Source of the DNA: Nitrospira sp.
GTDB lineage: Bacteria; Nitrospirota; Thermodesulfovibrionia; Thermodesulfovibrionales; SM23-35
NCBI GenBank assembly: GCA_016873575.1
Contig: VGWY01000061.1
Location: 1 to 12,056 of the forward strand
Length of the DNA stretch: 12,056 bases
Reading direction: 5' to 3'
Position numbers and translations under genes: made by a program. Each line of letters opens with the position of its first letter. Position 1 is the stretch's first letter. Below, one piece after another: positions 1-7,296 of the stretch. A model generated the notes under the pieces. That model ran no database searches and was not told where the DNA came from. It saw only the letters and a list, made by a program, of their open reading frames with translations.

Positions 1-119
1 ATCTTTTGCTCTCCGCGGACATACGAACCAAAGATGCCAATTTCGGTTATGCCGTATTTTTCTCTGAGCTCATCACGATGCTCAGCTAATATTTTTTTAA
101 CTTTATCGATTTTTTTCAT
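1..119 (-). CDS. Minimal nucleotidyltransferase (MNT/MntA-like), N-terminal part, cut by window edge
   Basis: Only the first 39 codons are present; the gene continues left of the window. The peptide begins MKKIDKVKKILAEH and reaches IGIFGSYVRGEQ, which matches the GSxxRGE active-site loop of minimal DNA polymerase-beta-type nucleotidyltransferases; the metal-binding D-x-D pair normally follows directly and would lie outside. The ATG at 119 is the first start after an in-frame TGA at 140-138, so the start is firm. Proteins of this family often act as the antitoxin (AMPylating) partner of HEPN toxins (MntA-HepT), and that partner would be expected further left; its presence is inference. The start overlaps the stop of an 11-codon leader ORF by ATGA, and no good ribosome site precedes this ATG itself, so it is probably translated by coupling. 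Confidence 0.75.
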   Translation of the reverse strand, partial: MKKIDKVKKILAEHRDELREKYGITEIGIFGSYVRGEQK

Positions 120-151
120 TTCATCATCTGCTTTTGTTCAAATAGTAACAT
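116..151 (-). CDS. Possible 11-codon leader ORF coupled to the nucleotidyltransferase
   Basis: On the minus strand GGAG (161-158) lies 6 nt before an ATG at 151, opening an 11-residue frame (MLLFEQKQMMK) whose TGA overlaps the nucleotidyltransferase ATG as ATGA. The main gene lacks its own clear Shine-Dalgarno site, so this short frame could load ribosomes for it. It may equally be the start of a gene whose body was lost. No function is claimed for the peptide. Confidence 0.3.
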   Translation of the reverse strand: MLLFEQKQMMK

Positions 152-164
152 TAAGAACTCCAAT

Positions 165-343
165 TCATTTTATCATAATAAATTCAAGGAATTTCCTGAT
201 TTCTGTTTTTGTATTCCACGGATCGCGTATTTCAAGAAAGCCCCCTTTTCCAAAACCTCCATTGTTATTAACAGCGGGTCCCCGGATATCTTATGAATGA
301 TCCCCAGTATCCAGATTTCATTTTCAACAATTTTATTTTTCCA
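165..343 (-). other. Gap after the EmrA-like gene with a possible frameshifted ORF remnant
   Basis: The roughly 210 bp between the adaptor stop (333) and the nucleotidyltransferase holds no intact gene. On the minus strand one frame reads IVENEIWILGIIHKISGDPL (ending at a TGA at 175-173). A second frame, joined by one inserted base at the A4G5 run (249-241), reads FLEIRDPWNTKTEIRKFLEF and stops at 167-165. Both halves look protein-like, so a broken small gene of about 60 codons is possible. I do not recognise the family, and chance open frames in AT-rich DNA cannot be excluded. No terminator hairpin is evident here. Confidence 0.2.
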
Positions 344-1433
344 CAACTATCGTTGGTACAACGGACATTCCGATACGGAGGATATGGCCCGGGTCTGTAT
401 CCTTATCAAGCATTATCTTTACAGGTATCCTCTGCACTACTTTGACATAGTTACCTGTTGCATTCTCTGGTGGGAAAAGGGAAAATACTGCGCCAGTCCC
501 TGACATAATGCTTTCAACCTTTCCTGTAAATTTCTTACCCGGGAAAGTATCCACTTTGATGGTAACCTTCTGTCCTGTTTTCACCTTTTCGAGCTGGGTT
601 TCCTTGTAGTTTGCAGTTACCCATATATCACCAAGAGAGACAATCGCCATGAGCGGTTGTCCTGCCTGAATCTGGTTTCCGAGTTCAACTGATCTTTTGG
701 TGACGTACCCATCAGATGGTGCATATATTTTTGTATATCCATAATTAAGCTGGGCAGCATTTAACTTAGCCTCTTTCTCTTTTATAGCTGATACCTGGGC
801 TTCCCTTGACATCTCTGCCTGTCTTACAATTGCCCTTTGCGTTTCAATTGTTTTCGCTGCCTGTTTAAGCTGTTCCCTTATAACCTTTACCTGTGCAAGC
901 GCTACTGTATAAGCAGTCATTGTTTTTTCATAGCGCTCCTTAGAAATAACCTCTGTTTTATAGAGATCCTCTGCCCTTTTGTAATCCTTTTCTGCCTGGT
1001 TGAGATTAGCCTCCTGGAGTTCAAGATTAGCCCTTGCAGCATCTATAGCTGCATACAGTTCTGAGAGTTGACTTTTTGATACCTCAATCCGGGCTTCGAT
1101 CTCTGAGAGTTTTCCCTTTTCGGCATTTACTCCTGATAATGCCTCGTTTACCTTTACTTCATAATCAGCAGGGTCTATTTCTAAAAGAATCCCTCCCTTT
1201 TTAACAGGTTGGTTGTCCCTTACATACAGAACCTTTACTGTCCCTGTCACCTTTGACGCAATCGTATGTATATGGCCATCAATAAAGGCATCATCTGTTG
1301 TGATATGAGTCTTTTTATACTGTGTATACAGATAGCCGGATATGCCACCTATTATTGCAATAATTGCAAAAATCAGGATTGCAATCTTCTTTTTTTTCTT
1401 GTTTGCTGGAGGCGGTACTTTTATTTCTTCCAT
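333..1433 (-). CDS. EmrA/HlyD-type membrane fusion protein (second adaptor of the pump operon)
   Basis: A 366-residue periplasmic adaptor anchored by one N-terminal membrane segment (about residues 17-36, after a KKKKK patch). Next come the TDDAFIDGHIHTIASKVTG lipoyl-half signature (46-64), a long coiled-coil hairpin (about 95-230), the second lipoyl half at IYAPSDGYVTKRSVELGNQI (236-255), and a beta-barrel region ending with FSLFPPENATGNYVKVVQR (317-335). The last stretch is typical of EmrA-type adaptors that pair with DHA2-class MFS pumps, not RND pumps. I chose ATG 1433 because GGAG (1443-1440) sits 6 nt upstream; ATG 1445 and TTG 1448 are in-frame alternatives only a few bases after the RND stop. 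It is therefore almost certainly co-transcribed with the RND pump. No EmrB-like MFS gene follows before the window changes content. It may serve the RND pump or an MFS pump encoded elsewhere. Confidence 0.9.
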   Translation of the reverse strand: MEEIKVPPPANKKKKKIAILIFAIIAIIGGISGYLYTQYKKTHITTDDAFIDGHIHTIASKVTGTVKVLYVRDNQPVKKGGILLEIDPADYEVKVNEALSGVNAEKGKLSEIEARIEVSKSQLSELYAAIDAARANLELQEANLNQAEKDYKRAEDLYKTEVISKERYEKTMTAYTVALAQVKVIREQLKQAAKTIETQRAIVRQAEMSREAQVSAIKEKEAKLNAAQLNYGYTKIYAPSDGYVTKRSVELGNQIQAGQPLMAIVSLGDIWVTANYKETQLEKVKTGQKVTIKVDTFPGKKFTGKVESIMSGTGAVFSLFPPENATGNYVKVVQRIPVKIMLDKDTDPGHILRIGMSVVPTIVVEK

Positions 1434-1452
1434 TTTGTTCTCCATCAAGATT

Positions 1453-4400
1453 CTAACCCTTTTTCATAAACTTTTCCTGCAAATCATCAAACAAATCATA
1501 GACCACAGGAACAACTACAAGTGTTAAAAAAAGTGATGAAAGAAGTCCTCCGATTGTTGCAATTGCCATAGGTGACCGGGTCTCAGCACCTTCTCCAATG
1601 CCAATTGCAATAGGCATCATGCCAAAGACTATGGCAAAGGTTGTCATGAGTATCGGTCTTAACCTTATTGGTCCTGCAGTAAGGATTGCCTCTTTCCTAT
1701 CCATGCCTCTTGACCTTAAGGTATTCGTGTAATCCACAAGAAGTATCGCATTTTTTTTGACAAGTCCCATAAGAAGGATAAGACCTATAAAGCTCATGAG
1801 GTTCAGGGTCTTCCCGGTTACTAAAAGAGCAGCAAATGCGCCAATAAATGATAGGGGCAACGATATAAGAACAGTCACAGGATGGATAAAGCTCTCAAAC
1901 TGAGAAGCAAGGATCATGTATGCCATAACAACACCAAGTATAATGGCAAACATCAGGTAATAAAAAGACTCGCCCATTACATCGGCCATACCTTTATAAA
2001 TACCAGAATAGTTAGGTGGTAAAATCTTTGCTGCTATCGAATCAAGTTCTTCCTTTGCCTGCCCCAGGGGCTTCCCTTCGAGGTTTGCAAACACTGTGAC
2101 TGCCCTCTGTCTGTCAACCCTATTTATAATGCTCGGGCCTCCTGCCTCCTGTATTCTGACAATATTTGATAGCTCCACAAGCCTGCCGTCTTTAGCTCTT
2201 ACATAAAGCCTGCCAATGTCCTGGGGATTAGATCTGTCCTCAGGAGTTAGTCTTGCCCTTACATCATATCTTCTTCCCTTTGTCTCATCCTTAAATTTGG
2301 TAACATCCACTTCTCCTCCAATGAGGAAATTTGCTGCCTCAGCTACCGTAGTAACGTCAACCCCTAAATCTGCTGCCTTATCCCTGTCTATATAGACCCT
2401 TATTTCCGGCTTTCCTGTTTCTAAAGAGGTGTCAACATCAACTATGCCCGGGAGTTTTGAAAATTTTGAGACGATTTCTTTTGCATATGACTCCACTGCG
2501 TTTAAATCACTTCCCCTGATAGAATACTGTATCGGAACATTTCTAATCCCGCCTCCGATTAATGAAACTTCCTCGGCAGTCCCCTCAATGCCTATAATAT
2601 TTCTAAATTTCTTCCTTACCTCTGCCATGATCTCCTGCTGTGTCCTTTCCCTCTCTGACTTGGGTTTAAGAGAAACAAACATTATACCCCTATTCACCTG
2701 TCCTGACATAATACCCTGAGCATAGAAGCAGGTCTGAACCTCTGGAGTGGATCTTATGATTTCCTCTGCCTTCCTGAATAATCTATCCACTTCATCAACT
2801 GAATAGTCAATCTGTGCCTTGAGCCTGACCATAAACCTTGACTGGTCTTCAGGTGGTACAAACTCCTTACCCATAAACCCTGTTATGAAAAGGCTGAAGA
2901 TAAAGATACCTGTTGCAGTAATTATCACAGTTGCTCGGTGATTCAGGGCTATCTTCAACAATCTTCTATAAAGGTCTTCGGTTTTTTTGTATCCCTTATT
3001 AAGATTATCAGCGATTCGAGAGAATAATCGTTTTAGTGCTGAGTGCTGAGTGCTGAGTGCTGAGTTTTCTTGATCCTTGCCCCCTGCCCCTTGCCCCTTT
3101 AAATATCTCGAAGCCATCATAGGCGTAAGGGTAAAGGAAATGAATAACGATACCATTACCGAAAATATAACTGTAAGTGCAAATTGCAAGAAGAACATTC
3201 CGACAATACCTTTCATAAATGCCACAGGCAGGAATATTGCAACTATGGAAAGGGTTGTAGCCATGACTGCAAGCCCTATCTCCTGTGTTGCAAAAGAAGC
3301 TGCTTCTATCGGATTCATACCTCTATCCATATGGCGGTGGATATTTTCTATGACGATTATTGCATCGTCTATGAGTATGCCAATCGAAAGTGAAAGGGAA
3401 AGCATGGTCATGTTATTGAATGTAAATCCAAAGGCATTCATCAGTGTAAAGGTTGAAATAACTGACGTAGGGATAGCCAGGGCACTTATCAACGTTGTTC
3501 TTAGGTCTTTGAGGAAAAGAAAGACTATTAAGATTGCCAGAATTCCGCCGTAAATCATGTGGTACTGTACTTCCCTGATAGAGCGTTTAATAAAATCTGA
3601 CTGGTCAAAGGATATATCGAGCTTCATTCCTTCAGGCAGGGTATTTCTAATATTGACAAGTTCTTTCTTAATCCGGTTTATAGTCTCTACAGTATTTGTA
3701 CCTGATTGTTTCTGTATCCCCATTCCCACGGCAGGAAGACCGTTAAATCTTACAATGGAACGCTTCTCATCCATTGCATCCTCTGCCCTTCCGACATCCC
3801 TTAATCTGACAGGTGAACCTTTAGAGTAAGCAACTATGAGGTCATTGAAATCCTGGATTTTAGGAAACTCGCCTTTTATCTTGATTGTGTATTCCTTTGT
3901 TTCACTTTCAATCCTTCCACCAGGCAGTTCTACATTTTGTCTTCCAAGGGCATTCATAATATCATGTGCAGTTATCCTATAGGCATTGAGTTTATCCCTA
4001 TCAAGCCAAAGCCTTGCCTGCCTGAGCCTGAGCCCACCAAGCCTTATAGCACCAACACCATTTATCCTTTGAAACTGTTCCTTTAATACCTCATCTACAT
4101 AGGTAGAGAGTTCTCTTGCAGATTTTTCCCCTGAAAGTGCAAACCACATAATAGGGGTTGCATCAGGGTCAACCTTCTCAATCACAGGGTCATCTATGTC
4201 CCTTGGGAGAGACCTCCTGATAGCAGAGACCTTTTCCCTCACATCCTGGACCGCAAGATCAATATTCCTTTCGAGGACAAATTCAACTGTAACTGTAGAG
4301 ACCCCTTCAGTGCTTGTTGAGACAATACTCTTCACACCGTTTATGGTATTGACTGCACCCTCTATCTTGTCAGTAACATCTATATCCATAATCTCAGGGT

Positions 4401-4563
4401 TTGCACCCTTGAGGATAGTGGTAATATTTACTATCGGGAATTCAATCTTTGGGAACAGGTCAACCCCTATCCTCGGATAACTCACAATACCAAGTACAAT
4501 AAGGCCGAGGATGACCATAGTCGCAAAAACAGGTCGTTTTATCGAGGTATCAGCGAGCCACAT
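1453..4563 (-). CDS. HAE1/AcrB-family RND multidrug efflux pump
   Basis: A 1036-residue inner-membrane proton-driven exporter, full length for the HAE1 family. It has the classic layout: TM1 near 12-30, a first large periplasmic loop (about 31-335), TM2-6 (about 336-485), a cytoplasmic linker, TM7 (about 543-562), a second periplasmic loop (about 563-865) and TM8-12 (about 868-1022). The proton-relay residues are visible: the acidic pair D399-D400 in GILIDDAIIVIEN (TM4) and a lysine in GLVKKNAILLVDY (TM10, K937 matching AcrB K940). Its ATG lies 14 bp inside the adaptor gene, indicating translational coupling and a shared pump complex with the TolC-like channel. Odd feature: the TM6-TM7 linker (residues about 489-510, GQGAGGKDQENSALSTQHSA) is encoded by two 7-bp tandem repeat tracts, so it looks like a repeat insertion tolerated in a cytoplasmic loop. 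The substrate cannot be read from sequence. Confidence 0.97.
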   Translation of the reverse strand: MWLADTSIKRPVFATMVILGLIVLGIVSYPRIGVDLFPKIEFPIVNITTILKGANPEIMDIDVTDKIEGAVNTINGVKSIVSTSTEGVSTVTVEFVLERNIDLAVQDVREKVSAIRRSLPRDIDDPVIEKVDPDATPIMWFALSGEKSARELSTYVDEVLKEQFQRINGVGAIRLGGLRLRQARLWLDRDKLNAYRITAHDIMNALGRQNVELPGGRIESETKEYTIKIKGEFPKIQDFNDLIVAYSKGSPVRLRDVGRAEDAMDEKRSIVRFNGLPAVGMGIQKQSGTNTVETINRIKKELVNIRNTLPEGMKLDISFDQSDFIKRSIREVQYHMIYGGILAILIVFLFLKDLRTTLISALAIPTSVISTFTLMNAFGFTFNNMTMLSLSLSIGILIDDAIIVIENIHRHMDRGMNPIEAASFATQEIGLAVMATTLSIVAIFLPVAFMKGIVGMFFLQFALTVIFSVMVSLFISFTLTPMMASRYLKGQGAGGKDQENSALSTQHSALKRLFSRIADNLNKGYKKTEDLYRRLLKIALNHRATVIITATGIFIFSLFITGFMGKEFVPPEDQSRFMVRLKAQIDYSVDEVDRLFRKAEEIIRSTPEVQTCFYAQGIMSGQVNRGIMFVSLKPKSERERTQQEIMAEVRKKFRNIIGIEGTAEEVSLIGGGIRNVPIQYSIRGSDLNAVESYAKEIVSKFSKLPGIVDVDTSLETGKPEIRVYIDRDKAADLGVDVTTVAEAANFLIGGEVDVTKFKDETKGRRYDVRARLTPEDRSNPQDIGRLYVRAKDGRLVELSNIVRIQEAGGPSIINRVDRQRAVTVFANLEGKPLGQAKEELDSIAAKILPPNYSGIYKGMADVMGESFYYLMFAIILGVVMAYMILASQFESFIHPVTVLISLPLSFIGAFAALLVTGKTLNLMSFIGLILLMGLVKKNAILLVDYTNTLRSRGMDRKEAILTAGPIRLRPILMTTFAIVFGMMPIAIGIGEGAETRSPMAIATIGGLLSSLFLTLVVVPVVYDLFDDLQEKFMKKG
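3035..3065. repeat. Heptamer tandem repeat (AGTGCTG x4.4) inside the RND pump gene
   Basis: Four perfect copies of AGTGCTG run from 3035 to 3062, followed by AGT. The tract is in frame in the pump gene and encodes SALSTQHSAL of the TM6-TM7 linker. As the unit is 7 bp, gain or loss of one copy would shift the reading frame. Similar short 7-bp repeats are known from cyanobacteria and other repeat-rich genomes. Confidence 0.95.
3075..3099. repeat. Second heptamer tract (CCTTGCC x3) beside the first
   Basis: Three units with exact 7-bp period (CCTTGCC, CCCTGCC, CCTTGCC) plus a partial CCTT lie 10 bp from the AGTGCTG tract. On the coding strand they give KGQGAGGK of the pump linker. Having two unrelated heptamers side by side suggests a compound insertion, not ordinary coding drift. 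Confidence 0.85.
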
Positions 4564-5653
4564 TTACCTTTGCACCTTCAAACAAATTCTGCTGTCCCAC
4601 TGTCACAACCAACTCTCCTTCTTTAATACCCTCGATAATCTCAGCAAATTCCCTGACTCCTGAATTTAGTTTATATTTCTGCCCTATCCTTACAAATCTT
4701 TCTTTTGCCCTGTCTCCCTCAACAACAAAGATTTTAATCTTGTCTCTTTCATAAAGTAATGAAATATCAGGGACTACAATTGTAGACCTTTCAGCGCCTG
4801 TATAGAGTGTCACATGGGTAAAAAAACCTGGTTTTAATAGTCCATTTTGATTCGGTACCTGTGCCTCAACCTGTAAAGTCCTTGTATTTTCCTCAAGGCT
4901 CGGATAGATTGTTTTTAATTTCCCTTTAAATTCTTTATCAGGGAAGGCATCTATATTAAAAAGAACATCCTGTCCTACCCTAAGTTTCCCGACATCTTTT
5001 TCTGTTACAGTGAAATTGAGTTTGATAGGATTGCTATGGATTATCGTAAAAAGTGGTGAGCCATTTTTTACAAAATTTCCCTTTTCGACCTTCTTTTCCT
5101 TTACCGAACCTGATAAAGGCGAATATATCATTGTCTTCAAGAGCTTCTGCTTTGCCAGTGACAGCGAAGCCTTTGCCCTTTCCACATCAGCATCTGCAAG
5201 TGAAAGCCTTGTCAAGACATCATCAAACTGTTGCTGAGTCACAAGCTGCTCTTTATGGAGTGCTTCTTTTCTCTGATACTCAATTTTTGTATTCGAAAGA
5301 GTTGCCTCTGCCTGTTTTAAAGCCGCCTCAGACCTTTTGACCTCAAGGTTATAATCAGTCTCATCAATCATCGCCAGAATCTGACCTTTTGAAACCAGAA
5401 AACCCTCATCTACCCTGACATCCTTTACAATCCCGTCAACCTCAGTACTGATAATAACTTCCTCATAGGGATTCAACGTTCCGACTGCTTCTATAAATGG
5501 CTTAAGGGATTTTTTCACAGCAGGCTGAACCTGAACATTTATTACCTTTTCTGTAGTTGTCTTTACTTCCTTTTTCTTACAACCCGTCAAAGAGAGGAGG
5601 CAGTAGGCAGCTAATAGAATACAGCCATAGAATAATAATGACGTTTTTCGCAT
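4550..5653 (-). CDS. RND-type membrane fusion lipoprotein (AcrA/MexA-like adaptor)
   Basis: A 367-residue periplasmic adaptor linking the RND pump to the outer-membrane channel. It has a lipoprotein signal peptide with lipobox LTGC (cysteine 25), so it is expected to be lipidated after cleavage. Then come the first lipoyl half (about 65-98, STEVDGIVKDVRVDEGFLVS), a coiled-coil hairpin (about 100-172), the second lipoyl half (about 174-205, YSPLSGSVKEKKVEKGNFVK), a beta-barrel (about 210-285) and a membrane-proximal domain to the end. AGGAG (5668-5664) stands 10 nt before the ATG. Its end overlaps the pump start by 14 bp. This is the adaptor matched to the RND pump; the EmrA-type gene downstream is of a different class. 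The signal peptide is partly encoded by a degenerate 7-bp repeat (GGAGGCAGTAGGCAG on the plus strand). Confidence 0.95.
   Translation of the reverse strand: MRKTSLLFYGCILLAAYCLLSLTGCKKKEVKTTTEKVINVQVQPAVKKSLKPFIEAVGTLNPYEEVIISTEVDGIVKDVRVDEGFLVSKGQILAMIDETDYNLEVKRSEAALKQAEATLSNTKIEYQRKEALHKEQLVTQQQFDDVLTRLSLADADVERAKASLSLAKQKLLKTMIYSPLSGSVKEKKVEKGNFVKNGSPLFTIIHSNPIKLNFTVTEKDVGKLRVGQDVLFNIDAFPDKEFKGKLKTIYPSLEENTRTLQVEAQVPNQNGLLKPGFFTHVTLYTGAERSTIVVPDISLLYERDKIKIFVVEGDRAKERFVRIGQKYKLNSGVREFAEIIEGIKEGELVVTVGQQNLFEGAKVNVAR
5595..5608. repeat. Two-copy degenerate heptamer in the adaptor signal peptide region
   Basis: AGGAGGC then AGTAGGC (7-bp period, one mismatch), encoding part of the hydrophobic signal segment AAYCLLS on the minus strand. 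With only two copies it would be unremarkable alone; it is listed because longer heptamer tracts occur in two neighbouring genes. Confidence 0.35.
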
Positions 5654-5695
5654 TTTATAATCACTCCTATTTCGTACTTTTCATGAGATCTTTAA

Positions 5696-5713
5696 CGCAG
5701 GCTAAAGCCTGCG
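5696..5713. repeat. Short palindromic repeat between channel and adaptor genes
   Basis: CGCAGGCT (5696-5703) and AGCCTGCG (5706-5713) form an 8-bp inverted repeat around AA in the 87-bp gap between the channel stop and the adaptor start. The form resembles the 'GCAGGCTAAAGCCTGCGGCTAC' class of interspersed repeats seen in many environmental genomes (family recognition from memory). No T-run follows in either direction, so an intrinsic terminator is unlikely. Confidence 0.6.
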
Positions 5714-5740
5714 GCTACTTTGTCTTATGGTCATCAATTT

Positions 5741-7102
5741 TTATATCCTGACTTCTGACTTTTGACTCATGACTGTCTTTAACAGTGTTCCTGTAACCCT
5801 CTTTAATCGTAATATTGACAATTGATAGGCATATCGTGCATCTGCCAACTGCCTTTCAGAAGTTACCAGCAGGGTATTGGCATCCATTACATCTATGCTA
5901 TCGGAGAGACCAAATTCAAACTGCTTTGAAACTGCATTATAATTATCCCGAGCAAATATCAACTGGTCTTCAAGGGATTTTAATATCTCTTTTTGTGTCA
6001 AGTAATCGAGGTGGGCATTCTCGACCTCGATACTAATATTCTTCTTTAAATCCTCCAATGCAAGTTCAGCCCTCCTCTGTTTTGCCCTGGATTCCATTAC
6101 CTCTGCCCTCCGGAGACCTCCTTCAAAAAATGGGAAGTTCAGATTAAGTCCCCCATAAATATTTTCCTTATTTAAAAAAGGAGAGGATGGATCTTCGTCT
6201 CGTCTTAGATAAACACCCTCAACAGAGAGACTTGGCCAATATGAGCCCTGTGCATATTTGACCTGTTCTTCAGCAATCTTCTTCTGAAATCCGGAGGCCT
6301 TTATTTCTGCCCGTTCCATTAAGGCTGTCTGCCTGAGAGACGCAATTGTTTCTATTCCTTCACTGTTTACTGTATTCTGACTACTCTTTACTGTTTCTTT
6401 AAGATCATAGTTTCCGCTTAATCCGACCAGCCTTCCGAGAATTGCCTTTGCTAATGTAAGAATATTTTCTGCCTTCACCATCTCTGACCTTGCACCTGAT
6501 AATTCTGCCTCTGCCCTGAGGAGCACAGTTTTTGTTACTTCTCCTACCTTTAATCTCGTCTGGGCCGAATCCCTGTGCTTTGTCAGTCTGTCAACATTTG
6601 CCTTCGCGATCTCAACAGCTTTTTGTGCCCTTAAAACATCGTAAAAGGCAGAGGAAACACTGAAAAGGTATTCTTCTCGCACGGCATACAGATCAAGGGT
6701 ACTTTTTTCAATATTTTTGTTTGAGATCTGAACAGCAGTCAGTTCCTGTCTCCCTAACGAAATTGATTGATCAAGTCTTAATCCCCATGAGGTGGAAGAT
6801 TCGGGTTGGGTTACAAATCCTGAAGAAGAGGTCTTTTCCCCGCTGTACCTAATATAATTTCCAAAGGCAGAAAGCCGGGGAAGTAAGCCAGAGAGAGCCT
6901 TATCCTTACCTTTTTCTGCTATGAAGAGTTCTTCCTCTGATATCTTTATCCTCTCGGAGCGTTCAAGTGCAATCCTGTAGAGGTCATCAAGTGAATACTC
7001 CTCTGCAAAAAGATTTTCAATGGCAATAGTCCATGAAAAGAAAATACAGTAAATAAGGATATACCCTATGAATAATCCTTTATGATTCTTCCTTTCAACC
7101 AT
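5741..7102 (-). CDS. TolC-family outer-membrane efflux channel
   Basis: A 453-residue outer-membrane factor, usual length for the family. The N-terminal signal segment is about residues 9-33 (IGYILIYCIFFSWTIAIENL, cleavage plausible near FA-EE). Two OEP repeats follow. The first begins YSLDDLYRIALERSERIKIS, and the second covers about residues 250-440 with the long helices AEEQVKYAQGSYWPSLSVEG and KNISIEVENAHLDYLTQKEI. It would supply the exit duct for the RND pump encoded downstream. GGAGG (7113-7109) is 6 nt before the ATG, the strongest ribosome site in the locus. It is the first gene of the pump operon, followed after 87 bp by the adaptor. The C-terminal tail MSQKSEVRI is encoded by a 7-bp tandem repeat, so the original C-terminus may have been replaced. 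No lipobox is seen. Confidence 0.96.
   Translation of the reverse strand: MVERKNHKGLFIGYILIYCIFFSWTIAIENLFAEEYSLDDLYRIALERSERIKISEEELFIAEKGKDKALSGLLPRLSAFGNYIRYSGEKTSSSGFVTQPESSTSWGLRLDQSISLGRQELTAVQISNKNIEKSTLDLYAVREEYLFSVSSAFYDVLRAQKAVEIAKANVDRLTKHRDSAQTRLKVGEVTKTVLLRAEAELSGARSEMVKAENILTLAKAILGRLVGLSGNYDLKETVKSSQNTVNSEGIETIASLRQTALMERAEIKASGFQKKIAEEQVKYAQGSYWPSLSVEGVYLRRDEDPSSPFLNKENIYGGLNLNFPFFEGGLRRAEVMESRAKQRRAELALEDLKKNISIEVENAHLDYLTQKEILKSLEDQLIFARDNYNAVSKQFEFGLSDSIDVMDANTLLVTSERQLADARYAYQLSILRLKRVTGTLLKTVMSQKSEVRI
5748..5775. repeat. Heptamer tandem repeat (NTGACTN x4) at the end of the channel gene
   Basis: Four units with exact 7-bp period (CTGACTT, CTGACTT, TTGACTC, ATGACTG) cover the last codons of the TolC-like gene just before its stop. 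The repeat supplies the final residues SQKSEVR on the minus strand. Confidence 0.85.
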
Positions 7103-7121
7103 GCGCCACCTCCGTTACATA

Positions 7122-7135
7122 TTGGCAATTACTAA
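7122..7135 (-). promoter_or_regulatory. Candidate TetR operator upstream of the channel gene
   Basis: Minus-strand TTAGTAATTGCCAA is an imperfect dyad centred on AATT (5 of 7 arm positions match). Its core AGTAATTGCYAA recurs upstream of the tetR-type gene (8015-8028). It overlaps the predicted -10 element and lies 19 bp before the channel ATG, a fitting place for repression. Sharing between the two promoters is seen; binding by this repressor is inferred. Confidence 0.4.
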
Positions 7136-7161
7136 TACAAACGCATTAAATAGAGTGTCAT
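7132..7161 (-). promoter_or_regulatory. Possible sigma70 promoter of the pump operon
   Basis: ATGACA (7161-7156) and TATTAG (7137-7132) are spaced 18 bp and point to the channel gene. The -35 hexamer would lie at the end of the palindromic repeat 7157-7228, so the repeat may have shaped this promoter. The match is only moderate. Confidence 0.3.
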
Positions 7162-7228
7162 TGCGAGGAGCGGGGCGACGAAGCAATCCCCTCAAATATG
7201 AGATTGCTTCGCTATCGCTCGCAATGAC
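7157..7228. repeat. Interspersed palindromic repeat (GTCATTGCGAG type)
   Basis: Outer arms start and end with GTCATTGCGAG / CTCGCAATGAC and continue inward to CGAAGCAATC / GATTGCTTCG around a 13-nt centre. Arms are 7157-7188 and 7202-7228 with an imperfect middle. This matches a widely dispersed intergenic repeat class found in several environmental phyla (from memory). It sits between the repressor and the channel gene. Confidence 0.85.
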
Positions 7229-7296
7229 AATGTAACACTACTTAGTACGTTTACTATAATAAGACCATAAGAAAACCACATCCTTCTGATGATTTC

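Noticed and set aside
34..300. 88-codon plus-strand frame at the left edge
   Set aside because: It is antisense to the nucleotidyltransferase start, whose GSYVRGE motif is convincing, and has no domain-like features.
3077..3553. 158-codon open frame on the plus strand inside the RND gene
   Set aside because: It lies antisense to a clearly coding pump region with conserved motifs, has no family-like sequence, and arises from codon bias of the real gene.
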